Source: Candidatus Aenigmatarchaeota archaeon
GTDB lineage: Archaea > Aenigmatarchaeota > Aenigmatarchaeia > GW2011-AR5
Assembly (NCBI GenBank): GCA_016184005.1
Contig: JACPDL010000002.1
Location: forward strand, 53,784-117,783
DNA length: 64,000 bases
Reading direction: 5' to 3'
Shown here: piece after piece, positions 47,621-57,210 of the stretch
How the letters are laid out: the number at the start of each line of letters is the position of its first letter
Position numbering within the stretch: the stretch's first letter is position 1
Notes under the pieces: model-generated
Told to the model about the DNA's origin: nothing
Seen by the model: only the letters and a program-made list of their open reading frames with translations
Databases searched by the model: none
Position numbers and translations under genes: made by a program

Positions 47621-49515
47621 TGCTGAAACAGAAAGAAAGTACGGATACGGGGAAAACTAAGAAGGTAGTGCTTAGAATAAAAACAGGGACCGGAACGAGA
47701 ACCCTTACATTAAAACTAAAGCCATCTCAAAGAGACTACCAGACACTTAGATCCTATGGCTCAAGCCCTCAATCTCAAGACATATTCGCCAACATTTTTC
47801 AGGGAGGGGCCGCCGTCCAAGGTGAAGGGATAAGAACAGGCGTCCTAACGCCTGTTTACGGCATGCAGCCGGCAAATCAGGGACTCGCAACGGCGGCGAC
47901 TGCTGCCACAATGACTATGAGAACTGAAAACCCGGAACCTGAAGAAAAACCTGCTGGCATAAAAGTACCGGAAATTTCTGAGCATGTGGATATCTTAGGA
48001 GGCGGTGAAACAACGCTCGAAGAGCTAAGAGCCCTGAACATAAAATATCCACTCATACCAAAACAGCCCAAAGAAGGCGAAAGGGTCTTTGCATATGCGC
48101 ATATTTTTTTTGACCGTGCGACCAACGAAATTATTTACAATGTCATCGAACCGCCTCTGGATGCTAACCTGAAGAAACTTGTTGTTGACGTAAAGGAATA
48201 CGCCCAGCAAAAAATAGACGTGAATTTTGCTCAGGTCAGGAAAAGAGAAGCTATCGTGCGCCTGGATGAAATAGTCGAGAAGGGCATGAACTTCTTCAAG
48301 ATATTAAACAGGGAAAATAGAGAGGTGGTAAAGTACTACGTTCTGAGGGATTTTATCGGGCTCGAGATGATAGAACCCATACTCAACGACAGGAGCCTTG
48401 AAGACATATCGTGCGACGGTGCAAACATACCTCTGTATGTATATCACCGCGATCCACGATTGGGATCCTTAAGAACCAACGTAACTTTCGACAACAAGGA
48501 TGAACTTGACTTATTCGTGAACAAGCTTGCAGAAAGATGCGACAAAATCATATCGGTTTCACATCCACTGCTTGACGCATCTCTTATCGACGGTTCCAGG
48601 GTGCAAGCAACACTTGGAAGCGACATAGCAAGGCGTGGAAGTAATTTCACCATAAGAATGTTTACTGAAAAACCGCTAACACCTGTAGACATTATAAAGT
48701 TCGGGACAGCTGACCTGCGCATAACTGCTTTTCTCTGGTTCCTTATTGAACATGCAGCTAGCGTGCTGATTTGCGGCGGGACGGCAAGCGGAAAAACATC
48801 CTTGCTCAACGTCTTGTCGATGTTCATAAAACCGCAAATGAAGATCGTGAGCATCGAAGACACGCCAGAACTGCGCTTACCGCACTCACACTGGATACCT
48901 GAGGTTGCCCGCGCCGTGATATCAGAGACAGGAAGAGTGGATATGTTCGAACTTTTGAGAGAATCACTCAGGCAAAGGCCTGATTACATAATAGTCGGCG
49001 AGGTGCGAGGTAAAGAAGCCTATGTGCTATTCCAACAAATGGCCGTAGGGCACCCTGGCATGTCTACGCTACACGCAGAGAATTTCCAAAAGCTTGTTGA
49101 CAGGCTCACCAATCCTCCAATAAGCCTGCCCGCAAACCTTATGCAGAACCTGGACGTAGTCATATTTATCAAGCGAATACGCCAGGAAAGGCGCTACAAA
49201 AGAAGGATAGCAAGCGTAACAGAAGTTATAGGCTACGACAGCAATACGAAACTACCCGTAACAAACGAAGTTTTTGTGTGGGATCCCAAGGCGGATGCTT
49301 ATGTTGTAAAGGGGAACAGCGTACTCCTGAAAAAGCTGTCTGAGAGCACTAACATGTCAGAAGATTATATACAAGAGGAAATCAGGAAAAGGGTGAAAAT
49401 TCTGAAGTGGATGGTAGACAAAGATATAACCGACTACAAGAAAACAGGCTATATATTCAATATTTTTTACACAGCCCCAGAGTTTCTTTTACAGAGGATT
49501 GGAAATTTATGGTGA
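47617..49515 (+). CDS. Type IV filament assembly ATPase (TadA/ArlI-like)
   Basis: 632 residues. The catalytic domain has Walker A CGGTASGKTSLLN (about 390), Asp box SIEDTPELRLPHSHW, Walker B/His region RPDYIIVGEVRGKEAYVLFQQMAVGHPGMSTLHAE, plus an N-terminal domain with YVLRDFIGLEMIEPILNDRSLEDISCDG. An extra N-terminal 110-residue, low-complexity extension (Ala, Thr, Gln-rich) is uncommon. It powers pilin insertion as a hexamer. Both TadC-like genes follow, the first overlapping by seven bases. Confidence 0.93.
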   Translation: MMLKQKESTDTGKTKKVVLRIKTGTGTRTLTLKLKPSQRDYQTLRSYGSSPQSQDIFANIFQGGAAVQGEGIRTGVLTPVYGMQPANQGLATAATAATMTMRTENPEPEEKPAGIKVPEISEHVDILGGGETTLEELRALNIKYPLIPKQPKEGERVFAYAHIFFDRATNEIIYNVIEPPLDANLKKLVVDVKEYAQQKIDVNFAQVRKREAIVRLDEIVEKGMNFFKILNRENREVVKYYVLRDFIGLEMIEPILNDRSLEDISCDGANIPLYVYHRDPRLGSLRTNVTFDNKDELDLFVNKLAERCDKIISVSHPLLDASLIDGSRVQATLGSDIARRGSNFTIRMFTEKPLTPVDIIKFGTADLRITAFLWFLIEHAASVLICGGTASGKTSLLNVLSMFIKPQMKIVSIEDTPELRLPHSHWIPEVARAVISETGRVDMFELLRESLRQRPDYIIVGEVRGKEAYVLFQQMAVGHPGMSTLHAENFQKLVDRLTNPPISLPANLMQNLDVVIFIKRIRQERRYKRRIASVTEVIGYDSNTKLPVTNEVFVWDPKADAYVVKGNSVLLKKLSESTNMSEDYIQEEIRKRVKILKWMVDKDITDYKKTGYIFNIFYTAPEFLLQRIGNLW

Positions 49516-50372
49516 GTTATGTATCTGTTTCGCACAAATTTTTTGGCGGGCTGAGCAGATACTTGAAAGGCTATTTTCTTGACATACAAGACGACTTGCA
49601 AATGGCAAACATACCATATACGCTTGAAGAGTACCTTTCTGTTGCTGTTTTTACAACTGCCGCCACGCTGCTCATAGAAGCCGCGCTTTTCGGTTTCATA
49701 TTCGGTCTCCTGAATTTTTCCATCATAGTAAACATGCTGCTTTCTTTCACCTTAGCAGCCACAGTTTCCGGGCTGCTGTTTTTCCTGTTTTATTCATATC
49801 CCATAACTAAAGCAAAAACGAGAGGGAACAAAATTAAAAAACTGCTCCCATTTGCAGTTGCCTATCTGGCTGCCATGTCAAGCTCCAAGCTGCCGCCAAT
49901 AACTATGTTCAAGACGCTTTCGCAGTTCAAGGAATACGGAACTGTTTCAGAAGAAGCCAATAACGTAGTGCAGGACGTCGAGGCTTTTGGGATGAATTTC
50001 TCTACCGCACTTAAAAGGCAGGCCAAACGGACGCCTTCCGCCGAGCTGAGAGAACTCATATGGGGGATAAACACCGTCTCGAGTTCAGGGGGCGACTTAA
50101 CAAGCTATCTTAGCCAAAAAAGCGACGAATACATGAATGACTACAAAAGAAAGATAAGAAAATACAGCCAGGATCTGTCGTTGTTTGTTGAAATGTATCT
50201 TACTCTGGTCATAAGCGGTGCAATATTTTTCATCGTCTTGTCGTCAGTAGTATCATCTATTTCAGGGGACATAACTACAATAATAATTCAGACGTTTGTA
50301 GTTTTCATTTTGCTGCCCCTGATCTCTTTGGGATTCATAGTTCTTGTTAAATCTATCTCGCCGCTGGAATAA
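49509..50372 (+). CDS. Type IV filament platform protein, TadC/ArlJ-like, first
   Basis: 287 residues from ATG 49509, which overlaps the ATPase stop; the upstream frame is shadow. Cytoplasmic KGYFLDIQDDLQMANIPYTLEEYL region, two transmembrane helices (about 43-62 and 68-92), a T2SSF-type helical domain (AVAYLAAMSSSKLPPITMFKTLSQFKEYG...VSSSGGDLTSYLSQKSDEYM), and two C-terminal helices. It anchors the ATPase at the membrane. A second copy follows, as in Tad systems where TadB and TadC form a pair. Confidence 0.9.
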   Translation: MVSYVSVSHKFFGGLSRYLKGYFLDIQDDLQMANIPYTLEEYLSVAVFTTAATLLIEAALFGFIFGLLNFSIIVNMLLSFTLAATVSGLLFFLFYSYPITKAKTRGNKIKKLLPFAVAYLAAMSSSKLPPITMFKTLSQFKEYGTVSEEANNVVQDVEAFGMNFSTALKRQAKRTPSAELRELIWGINTVSSSGGDLTSYLSQKSDEYMNDYKRKIRKYSQDLSLFVEMYLTLVISGAIFFIVLSSVVSSISGDITTIIIQTFVVFILLPLISLGFIVLVKSISPLE

Positions 50373-50423
50373 TGGATTTGCTGGCTTTTTTAGCCAGAAA
50401 ATAAATAATTTATAGGTGCTCGG

Positions 50424-51368
50424 ATGAAAAAAGAAAAATTCATACTTTTGGTCTCCGCCATCTTATTTGTAGCTATCGTTATTTTTGCCTTGCTTTTCTC
50501 AAAAGAAGTCTTCCTGACGACAAACCTTGTCTTCATAGGGGTGCTTGCGCTCATTTTGCCCTACAGCCTTTACAAGTTCTTTGAATTCAAGAAAATCAAG
50601 CAGTATGAGGACCAGCTGCCAAACTTCCTGAGAGACCTTGCGGAATCGCAGAGGGCAGGACTGACAATTCTCCAGGCTCTTCAGGCGGTTTCAAAGAACG
50701 ATTATGGTCCATTAACCAGCGAGATAAAGAAAATGATGAACCAGTTAAGCTGGAACGTGCCGCTTGAAATTGTTCTCAGAGACTTCTCGAAGAGAATGGA
50801 AAAAAGCAGGATTATAGTCAGGGCATTGATGATAATAGAACAGTCCAACAAGTCCGGTGGCGACATTGACGACACCATGGATTCACTTGCAACAAACATC
50901 GAAACCATAAAGGACGCCCAGGAAGAAAAGGCTGTGCTGCTTAACCAGCAAGTCATAATGATGTATGCAATATTCTTCATCTTTCTTGGGATAAGCATAG
51001 CATTGCTCAAGTTTCTAATACCAATACTGCAGACGAACATAGGCGGCGGCGGAGATTCTTTATCAGCAATCCAGGAATTCAATCCAAACCCGTGTGATTT
51101 GTGCAAGGACAATCCAGAACCTGGCTGCATAGGATGCACTATTTTTCAAGGAACAGCCGTTGCTTTTGATTTTGGAGATGCTGAGAAGCCGGAATCATAC
51201 TATCGCTCACTGTTTTTCATAATGATACTTGTACAGGGGTTCTTTTCAGGGCTCATTGCAGGCCAGATAAGCTCGGATTCAGTGACTGCAGGGGTAAAAC
51301 ATAGCTTGATAATGACATTGACCGGGTTCTTTGTTTACATTCTGGTTGTTAAAACAGGGCTTGCGTGA
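50424..51368 (+). CDS. Type IV filament platform protein, TadC/ArlJ-like, second
   Basis: 314 residues, paralogue of the upstream gene. Two N-terminal helices (ILLVSAILFVAIVIFALLF and LVFIGVLALILPYSLYKFF), a T2SSF domain (LPNFLRDLAESQRAGLTILQALQAVSKND...SNKSGGDIDDTMDSLATNI), and three C-terminal helices. A cysteine-rich loop CDLCKDNPEPGCIGC lies between the last helices; two CX2C pairs could bind metal or form disulfides in the extracytoplasmic loop, which is unusual in this family. Confidence 0.9.
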   Translation: MKKEKFILLVSAILFVAIVIFALLFSKEVFLTTNLVFIGVLALILPYSLYKFFEFKKIKQYEDQLPNFLRDLAESQRAGLTILQALQAVSKNDYGPLTSEIKKMMNQLSWNVPLEIVLRDFSKRMEKSRIIVRALMIIEQSNKSGGDIDDTMDSLATNIETIKDAQEEKAVLLNQQVIMMYAIFFIFLGISIALLKFLIPILQTNIGGGGDSLSAIQEFNPNPCDLCKDNPEPGCIGCTIFQGTAVAFDFGDAEKPESYYRSLFFIMILVQGFFSGLIAGQISSDSVTAGVKHSLIMTLTGFFVYILVVKTGLA

Positions 51369-51393
51369 ATGTTTTCTTTGGATGGTGCTAATA

Positions 51394-51876
51394 ATGAAGA
51401 AGGGGATTGTGAACGTAGAATTCATGATATCTGTCTTTGTTTTTTTGGTTACTATCAGTTTTATTCTTTTAACGTTGGCAGGAAGCCTTGCGCCTCTTCA
51501 CAAAGACGCGTCGCTAAACAGCTTGCGTTCTGTTGGCTATCAGCTTTCACAAGTAATTCTTTTTGATGAAGGTGATCCTAAAAATTGGGATACAACCAGT
51601 GTTAACCGCGCGGGTGTTTCAAGCGGCGAAAAATATCTAGCAAGCTCTGCAAAAATAGCCAACTTTAATGCCACGTGTGCCGCGAATTACAGCAAGCTTC
51701 TTGATATGTATTTTGGCAACAAAAGGCTCCTATTCAAGGTTAACATCACTGACTCATCAGGAAGAAACATGTTAAACTGCGGAAACGTTAACAACCCGCA
51801 ATTTTCAATAAGGAGGCTGGCTGTGCTGGACACGACTAGAGATATAATTGAAATAGAGGTTTCGGTGAGGGAATGA
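51394..51876 (+). CDS. Type IV pilin-like protein
   Basis: 160 residues from ATG 51394. MKKGIVNVEFMISVFVFLVTISFILLTLAGSL is a class III signal: basic leader, G|IVNVE with Glu at +5, hydrophobic helix. The globular part has glycosylation-type Asn sites and three cysteines. Probably a minor pilin or adhesin. It overlaps the next gene by four bases. Confidence 0.75.
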   Translation: MKKGIVNVEFMISVFVFLVTISFILLTLAGSLAPLHKDASLNSLRSVGYQLSQVILFDEGDPKNWDTTSVNRAGVSSGEKYLASSAKIANFNATCAANYSKLLDMYFGNKRLLFKVNITDSSGRNMLNCGNVNNPQFSIRRLAVLDTTRDIIEIEVSVRE

Positions 51877-52913
51877 AGGGCTTCATACGCATACTTGAGG
51901 CAATAATATCATCGCTCATACTCATAGCTGTGCTGCCATTTTTCCTAGTACAGCCTTCTGAATCCGAGTGGGGGAACATCGCTTTGCAAACAAACGCGCT
52001 TGATACTCTGGCTGTGCTGCAGAAGACCACAAGACTTGAAACGTACGTGAAAAATAACGATGTTGCTGCATTAAATTCCGAACTCATTAGGCTTCTTCCA
52101 AAGGCATCTGATTTCTCAGTAGAGGTAAGCGGAATACCAAACCCTGTCATTCTTGTCGGGTGCGTTTGCACAAGCACGGAGACAGATGACCTGGAAAACC
52201 TGCTATGGCCACTGAATTTTCAGTACAAGCAGAGACAAATCAGCATCAGGGTATCTAACATGACGATGAACACAATAGATCCCAGGACGCGCGTGCTTGT
52301 TATTTTCGGCTACTTGAACCTGACTCCTTATAAAAATATTTTGACACAGTTTCTTGAAAGCGGAGGCACGATTTTCATGTTCACAGATCTTACGAGTTCT
52401 CAGGCACAAGACGGGATAATGAATACAACGTTCGGATTGAAATGGAATGCTGTTATTAGTTCAGGAGGTTCCGCCAGTTTCTTTGTGCCTGGCGATACAA
52501 CAAAAATCTCACACAGGGTTTCCAGATACTATGAAAACATATCGGGACGGGCAGATACAGGCACGTTCAGCGGCCTTGGCGACAGTAGCATCAACAGGGT
52601 AGAGATTGACAACAAGACTGTCATATTCTCTAGCCAGGTCTCCCTTGTCAAGGCGAACGATTATGTATCAAAAAACGGAAAAGGAAGGACAATCTGGTTC
52701 GCTAACTATGGCTACACGCTTAACAATGATGCAGCGCAACAGCTGAAAAACTTGACAAAAGCGACTATCATGTGGGCTTCCGGAGAAAATTACAAGATGG
52801 ATCCTTTCACAAAAAGGCCGGCCCAAAAATTTCTCGAAGCGACGCATATAGGCCTGATTGACGGCGTGGAACCTTTCGAAATCAAGCTGGTTGTATGGAG
52901 GCCTTTCTCCTAG
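51873..52913 (+). CDS. Large pilin-like protein with a GATase-1-like domain
   Basis: 346 residues. N terminus MKGFIRILEAIISSLILIAVLPFFL reads as a class III-type signal (KG|FIRILE) and filament helix. Residues about 140-300 look like an alpha/beta Rossmann-type domain (TRVLVIFGYLNLTPYKNILTQFLESGGTIFMFTDL ... GRTIWFANYGYTLNNDAAQQLKNL), comparable to GATase-1-like folds in other archaeal envelope proteins, without a Cys nucleophile. It could be a tip adhesin. Last gene of the filament operon. Confidence 0.65.
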   Translation: MKGFIRILEAIISSLILIAVLPFFLVQPSESEWGNIALQTNALDTLAVLQKTTRLETYVKNNDVAALNSELIRLLPKASDFSVEVSGIPNPVILVGCVCTSTETDDLENLLWPLNFQYKQRQISIRVSNMTMNTIDPRTRVLVIFGYLNLTPYKNILTQFLESGGTIFMFTDLTSSQAQDGIMNTTFGLKWNAVISSGGSASFFVPGDTTKISHRVSRYYENISGRADTGTFSGLGDSSINRVEIDNKTVIFSSQVSLVKANDYVSKNGKGRTIWFANYGYTLNNDAAQQLKNLTKATIMWASGENYKMDPFTKRPAQKFLEATHIGLIDGVEPFEIKLVVWRPFS

Positions 52914-52973
52914 CTTCTTCGTTTCAGGATGATTTTAAATAAACATAACAGTTCTGAAGCTAACGTGAGTAGA

Positions 52974-53597
52974 ATGAAAAACCAGATATGCATGAAATGC
53001 GGAGACGCTGCTTGGAAACACAATCTCTGCAAAAATCATTTCATTGAATCGCAGAATCTTTTTGATGTAAAGAACTTTTCCGTCGTTGTTTGCAGGAACT
53101 GTGGTTCCGCTTATTACGGAAATTGGGCAAAGAATTTGGAAGGCGTAATAGAAACGGTTGTTAAAAACACAGCCGGCGAGAAAATAAAGACATATACGTC
53201 AGTTAAATTAAAAGGAAACGCTGCGATAGTTAGGGTAACGGCCACAGGTAAAATAGCAGGATTGCCAAAGAAAGAGGAGAAAGTATTCACTGTCTTAATT
53301 AAGAGGAAACTTTGTGAAGACTGCATAAAGATTTCAGGCGGCTATCACGAAGCGCTTCTTCAGATAAGGGGTGACAATGCAGATAAAATACTCGATGAAA
53401 TACAAGACAACATCGAAAGTAAAGATGTTGTAAGTGCACAGAAGACTAAGAACGGCTATGATATAAAAATACTGACAAAAGGCGTTGCAAGGAAAACCGT
53501 GAGGGTGCTGGAAGGACGCACAATAAAGAAGTCTTATAAGCATGTGACAACAAAGAAAGGCAGAATGATTTTCAGGGATTTCTATGCAATAAGGTGA
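52974..53597 (+). CDS. nmd3: NMD3-family ribosome export/assembly factor
   Basis: 207 residues from ATG 52974. The N-terminal zinc part has MKNQICMKCGDAAWKHNLCKNHF, CRNCGSAYYG and a later CEDC knuckle, followed by a beta-rich domain (VIVRVTATGKIAGLPKKEEKVFTVLIKRKLCEDCIKISGGYHEALLQIRG). This is the archaeal NMD3-like protein, related to the eukaryotic 60S export adaptor. It is the first of the run NMD3, aIF1A, KH protein, Top6B, all with tiny gaps, a common archaeal information-processing cluster. Confidence 0.88.
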   Translation: MKNQICMKCGDAAWKHNLCKNHFIESQNLFDVKNFSVVVCRNCGSAYYGNWAKNLEGVIETVVKNTAGEKIKTYTSVKLKGNAAIVRVTATGKIAGLPKKEEKVFTVLIKRKLCEDCIKISGGYHEALLQIRGDNADKILDEIQDNIESKDVVSAQKTKNGYDIKILTKGVARKTVRVLEGRTIKKSYKHVTTKKGRMIFRDFYAIR

Positions 53598-53602
53598 GAG
53601 AC

Positions 53603-53890
53603 ATGGAAGGCGAAGAGATTCGGGTAAGGATGCCGCGCGGCGGCGAGATGCTGGGGGTAATCGACTCTATGCTTGGGTCGAATAAGTTGCGTGTACGCTG
53701 CCAAGACGACAAGATCAGAATATGCAGGATTCCCGGGAAACTGAGAAAAAGGATATGGATGCGAGAAGGTGATATAGTGATTGTCAAACCTTGGGCTATT
53801 CAAGGCGATGCTAAGGGCGACGTTGTGTGGAAATACAACCCAACAGAAGCTTCCTGGCTCAGGAGGAAGAGAATACTTAGCATAGATTAA
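53603..53890 (+). CDS. eif1a: Translation initiation factor aIF1A
   Basis: 95 residues from ATG 53603 with GGTGAGAG upstream. EEIRVRMPRGGEMLGVIDSMLGSNKLRVRCQDDKIRICRIPGKLRKRIWMREGDIVIVKPWAIQGDAKGDVVWKYNPTEASWLRRK is the OB-fold of aIF1A almost residue for residue. It binds the small ribosomal subunit near the A site during initiation. Follows NMD3 by five bases. Confidence 0.97.
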   Translation: MEGEEIRVRMPRGGEMLGVIDSMLGSNKLRVRCQDDKIRICRIPGKLRKRIWMREGDIVIVKPWAIQGDAKGDVVWKYNPTEASWLRRKRILSID

Positions 53891-53909
53891 TCCTGTTCCG
53901 GTGTTGGCT

Positions 53910-54407
53910 ATGATAAAGAGAGTTGCTGTGCCAAAAGATAGGTTGCCAATAATCATAGGAAAATCAGGCCTGGTAAAAAAAGAAATTGAAACAAAGACAC
54001 AAACTCAAATAGAAGTCGACGAAGATGTAACGATAAAAGGCGAGGGTGTCGGAATACTTGAAGCTGAAAACATAGTAAAAGCCATTTCAAGGGGCTTCAC
54101 GCCAAGCCAAGCAATGCAACTTCTAGAAGAAGACAGGGCATTATACATAATCCAGCTGCCAAAAGAAAGAAAATCTTTAACCAGGATAAGGGCAAGATTA
54201 ATTGGAAAGAACGGCCAAGCGAAGAAGAATATAGAAAGGCTGACAAGGAGCGGAATAGCTGTACAGGGAAAAACAGTATCAATAATAGGAACTTATGAGA
54301 ATGCAGGATACGCAATGGGAGCAATAGAAAGGCTTATGAGGGGCGACAGGCATGCTACTGTCTACAAATATCTGGAGGACTTGAATGCCAGAGATAAAAT
54401 CGATTAA
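53910..54407 (+). CDS. KH-domain RNA-binding protein (Pno1/Dim2-like)
   Basis: 165 residues from ATG 53910. Two KH domains: LPIIIGKSGLVKKEIETKTQTQIEVDE (GKSG loop) and RARLIGKNGQAKKNIERLTRSGIAVQGKTVSIIG (GKNG loop). In archaea this Pno1/Dim2 homologue binds pre-rRNA and assists 16S rRNA maturation and aIF2alpha interaction. Overlaps the Top6B gene by 23 bases in another frame, a tight coupling in the cluster. Confidence 0.93.
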   Translation: MIKRVAVPKDRLPIIIGKSGLVKKEIETKTQTQIEVDEDVTIKGEGVGILEAENIVKAISRGFTPSQAMQLLEEDRALYIIQLPKERKSLTRIRARLIGKNGQAKKNIERLTRSGIAVQGKTVSIIGTYENAGYAMGAIERLMRGDRHATVYKYLEDLNARDKID

Positions 54408-56052
54408 AAAAACCGCGGAGGATTTCGCAAAGGAGCAGAAAGAAATCTCCATAAGCGAATTCTTTGAAAAGAACAAGCATTTGCTTGGTTTTGATAATCC
54501 AACAAAGGCCCTGCTTATGACTGTCAAAGAAGCGTGCGATAACAGTCTGGACGCATGTGAGGAGGCAGGAATACTTCCTGATATAACTGTAAAACTGAAG
54601 CAAACAGGAGAAGACAAGTTCCGGGTTACAGTGCAGGACAACGGGCCAGGCATAGTAAAAGAGCAGATCCCAAAAATTTTTGGGAAGCTTTTGTACGGCA
54701 GCAAATTCCACCGACTTCGCCAGAGTCGTGGCCAGCAAGGCATTGGCATTTCCGCAGTGGTCTTGTATTCACAGTTGACTACAGGCTCTCCGACAAAAGT
54801 CTGGTCCAGGACGGATGAAAAGAAAAAGGTACAATACTACGAACTGTTTATAGACACCGCAAAGAATGAACCGGAAATTGTAAAAGAACAGACGCTGGAA
54901 GACGGCTTGGAAAGAGGCGTGAAGATAGAGATAGATGTTGTCGGCCGCTACAGGAAAACCCAAAGCGTTGATGATTATCTAAAACAAACAAGCATCGCGA
55001 ATCCTTTTGCAAAGATTGTTTACCAGTCGCCGGAAGGGAACAAGACAACCTTTCCAAGAAGCTTCGACCATCTGCCTAAGCCGCCGAGAGAGATGAAGAT
55101 GCATCCTTACGGTATGGAATTCGGCGTTTTGCAAAGGTTCTTGTCAAAAACAAATTCAAAGACGCTTCAATCTTTCCTTGTAAACGAATTCTCATCTGTG
55201 GGCGCGCAGACATCAAAGGAAATATGCAAAACAGCAAAGCTTGATGCTGATGCAAAACCGCCTTCACTGGACAGGGCTTCCATAGAGAAACTGCTTGGGG
55301 CAATGCAGAAGGTTAAGATACAAAGACCACCGCTTGACTGCCTGTCTCCAATAGGCAATGGCGAACTTGAGAAAAGCCTGAAGAAAGAATATCCTCAGGC
55401 AGAGTTTGTAGCCGTTATCGGCAGAGAACCAGAGGTATACAGAGGGATGCCCTTCCAGATAGAAGTCGGCATACTTTACGGCAATCTGGGCAATATTGAT
55501 GACCAGATAGAAATCATAAGGATCGCAAACAGGGTGCCTCTTCTTTACCAAGCCGGGGCCTGTGCAACAATAGAAGCAGTCAAGGAAACTGACTGGAAAA
55601 GATACAACTTGCAGCAACCGAAGAATTCACTGCCTACCGGGCCTATGATACTGGTGATTCACATGTCTTCTGTCTGGGTACCATTTGTGTCGGAGAGCAA
55701 GGAAGCTATAGCGCCCTACGTTGAAATAGTAAAGGAAATACAATTAGCCTTGCAGGAAGCTGGAAGAAAACTTTCCTCATTTTTGTCCGGAAAAAGGCGC
55801 GCAGGCGAAGCACAGCGAAGGATACAAATCTTTGAGCGTTATGCCGGCGAGGTGGCAAATGCCCTGCATATACTAACGGGAAAGGAACCGAAGGAGATAG
55901 AAAAGAAAATAGTTGGAATGGTAAAGAACAGGGATAAGATGAAGGAACTGGAAATCCAGGAACAGAAAACAATTGAAAAAGAACCCGAGACAGAAGAGGT
56001 TAAGTCAAAAGCCGCAGGAAAGGCAGGAAAGAAAGAGATAGAAGAAGAGTAA
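54385..56052 (+). CDS. top6B: DNA topoisomerase VI subunit B
   Basis: 555 residues. GHKL ATPase motifs: MTVKEACDNSLDACEEAGI (N box), DNGPGIVKEQIPKIFGKLLYGSKFHRLRQSRGQQGIGIS (G1 and G2 boxes with the Q/G loop), then H2TH, transducer and a C-terminal charged extension (KEPETEEVKSKAAGKAGKKEIEEE). Together with subunit A it relaxes and decatenates DNA by double-strand passage. The gene for subunit A follows 60 bases later. Confidence 0.98.
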   Translation: MPEIKSIKKTAEDFAKEQKEISISEFFEKNKHLLGFDNPTKALLMTVKEACDNSLDACEEAGILPDITVKLKQTGEDKFRVTVQDNGPGIVKEQIPKIFGKLLYGSKFHRLRQSRGQQGIGISAVVLYSQLTTGSPTKVWSRTDEKKKVQYYELFIDTAKNEPEIVKEQTLEDGLERGVKIEIDVVGRYRKTQSVDDYLKQTSIANPFAKIVYQSPEGNKTTFPRSFDHLPKPPREMKMHPYGMEFGVLQRFLSKTNSKTLQSFLVNEFSSVGAQTSKEICKTAKLDADAKPPSLDRASIEKLLGAMQKVKIQRPPLDCLSPIGNGELEKSLKKEYPQAEFVAVIGREPEVYRGMPFQIEVGILYGNLGNIDDQIEIIRIANRVPLLYQAGACATIEAVKETDWKRYNLQQPKNSLPTGPMILVIHMSSVWVPFVSESKEAIAPYVEIVKEIQLALQEAGRKLSSFLSGKRRAGEAQRRIQIFERYAGEVANALHILTGKEPKEIEKKIVGMVKNRDKMKELEIQEQKTIEKEPETEEVKSKAAGKAGKKEIEEE

Positions 56053-56118
56053 CAGACTTTAGATAATAGGAAACGCAGAGAAGACTTTCATACTTAACAA
56101 TTAACAAAGGCGTTGGAA

Positions 56119-57210
56119 ATGGCTGATCAAACTTCAAAAGAGACAAGAAAAAAACTTATTGCATTAGGTGACAAAATAGTCAATGACATAGAAAGAAGCG
56201 AGAATCCAAATATAGAAATTCCAATAAGGGCTTTATCGAATGTCGTGTTCGACAAGAAGGCCAATCAGCTTACACTTGGCAACAAGACATCAAAAAGATA
56301 CTATTTCAATGTGGCTCATTCGAAGAAATTCATGCAAACCATGATGGTAGCTTCCTTCTGCAAGTCGCTTTTAGACAACAGCATACACGCAAGCATAAGA
56401 GACATGTATTACAATTTGAAGCGTACGCTTCCCGACAGCGATGAAAATACTATTGACGAGCAAAGCGAAAGCGACCCGCTGATAGTTGATATCGAGGTAG
56501 CTCTGGATATTCTGCGTGAACAACTGCACCTCACAACTGACAGGAAGGGAATTGTTGCGGGAAACGTGATTATACAGGATCGCGGGGATAGCATAGACTG
56601 GTCAAAGCTGGGCAGCGGCGGATGGTCAATACCAAGCACTGTTGAGGAAATAGATATAAAGAAAGTGGACGCTGATTTCGTTCTTGTAGTAGAAAAGAAC
56701 GCCGGATTCGAGAGATTACACGAGGACAAGTTCTGGCAGAAACACAAAAGTATACTTATCGGAACGGGAGGCCAGCCGTCGCGCGGAACACGTTTGCTGA
56801 TACAGAGATTGCATGATGAATTCAAGCTGCCCGTTTACGTATTTTGCGACGCTGATGCGTACGGCGTCTATATTTATTCTGTAATCAAATCCGGGTCTAT
56901 TTCTTTGGCTCACGTTTCTGACAGGATATCCACGCCAAGCGCCAAATTCATAGGCCTGACAATAAGTGACGTGTTCGAGTATGATCTGAAGAAAGCTACC
57001 ATAAAAGCGAAAGATGTTGACATAAAGCGTGCAAAAGAAATGCTTGAATATGAATGGTTCAAAAAAAATCCAAGGTGGCAAAAAGAACTCAATCTGATGG
57101 TTGAAAAAGGAATAAAAGCCGAAATAGAGGCGTTATCGCACAGAGGCCTCAAGTTCATGTCAGAAGAGTACCTGCCTGACAAGCTCAAGAAGAAGAATTT
57201 CCTGGACTAG
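56119..57210 (+). CDS. top6A: DNA topoisomerase VI subunit A
   Basis: 363 residues from ATG 56119 (TTG two codons earlier is unlikely). Catalytic tyrosine region SIRDMYYNLKRTLPDSDE in the 5Y-CAP domain, toprim motifs VVEKNAGFERL (Glu) and VFCDADAYGVYIYSV (DxD). This is the Spo11-like subunit that forms the double-strand break. Ends four bases into the convergent peptidase gene. Confidence 0.98.
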   Translation: MADQTSKETRKKLIALGDKIVNDIERSENPNIEIPIRALSNVVFDKKANQLTLGNKTSKRYYFNVAHSKKFMQTMMVASFCKSLLDNSIHASIRDMYYNLKRTLPDSDENTIDEQSESDPLIVDIEVALDILREQLHLTTDRKGIVAGNVIIQDRGDSIDWSKLGSGGWSIPSTVEEIDIKKVDADFVLVVEKNAGFERLHEDKFWQKHKSILIGTGGQPSRGTRLLIQRLHDEFKLPVYVFCDADAYGVYIYSVIKSGSISLAHVSDRISTPSAKFIGLTISDVFEYDLKKATIKAKDVDIKRAKEMLEYEWFKKNPRWQKELNLMVEKGIKAEIEALSHRGLKFMSEEYLPDKLKKKNFLD

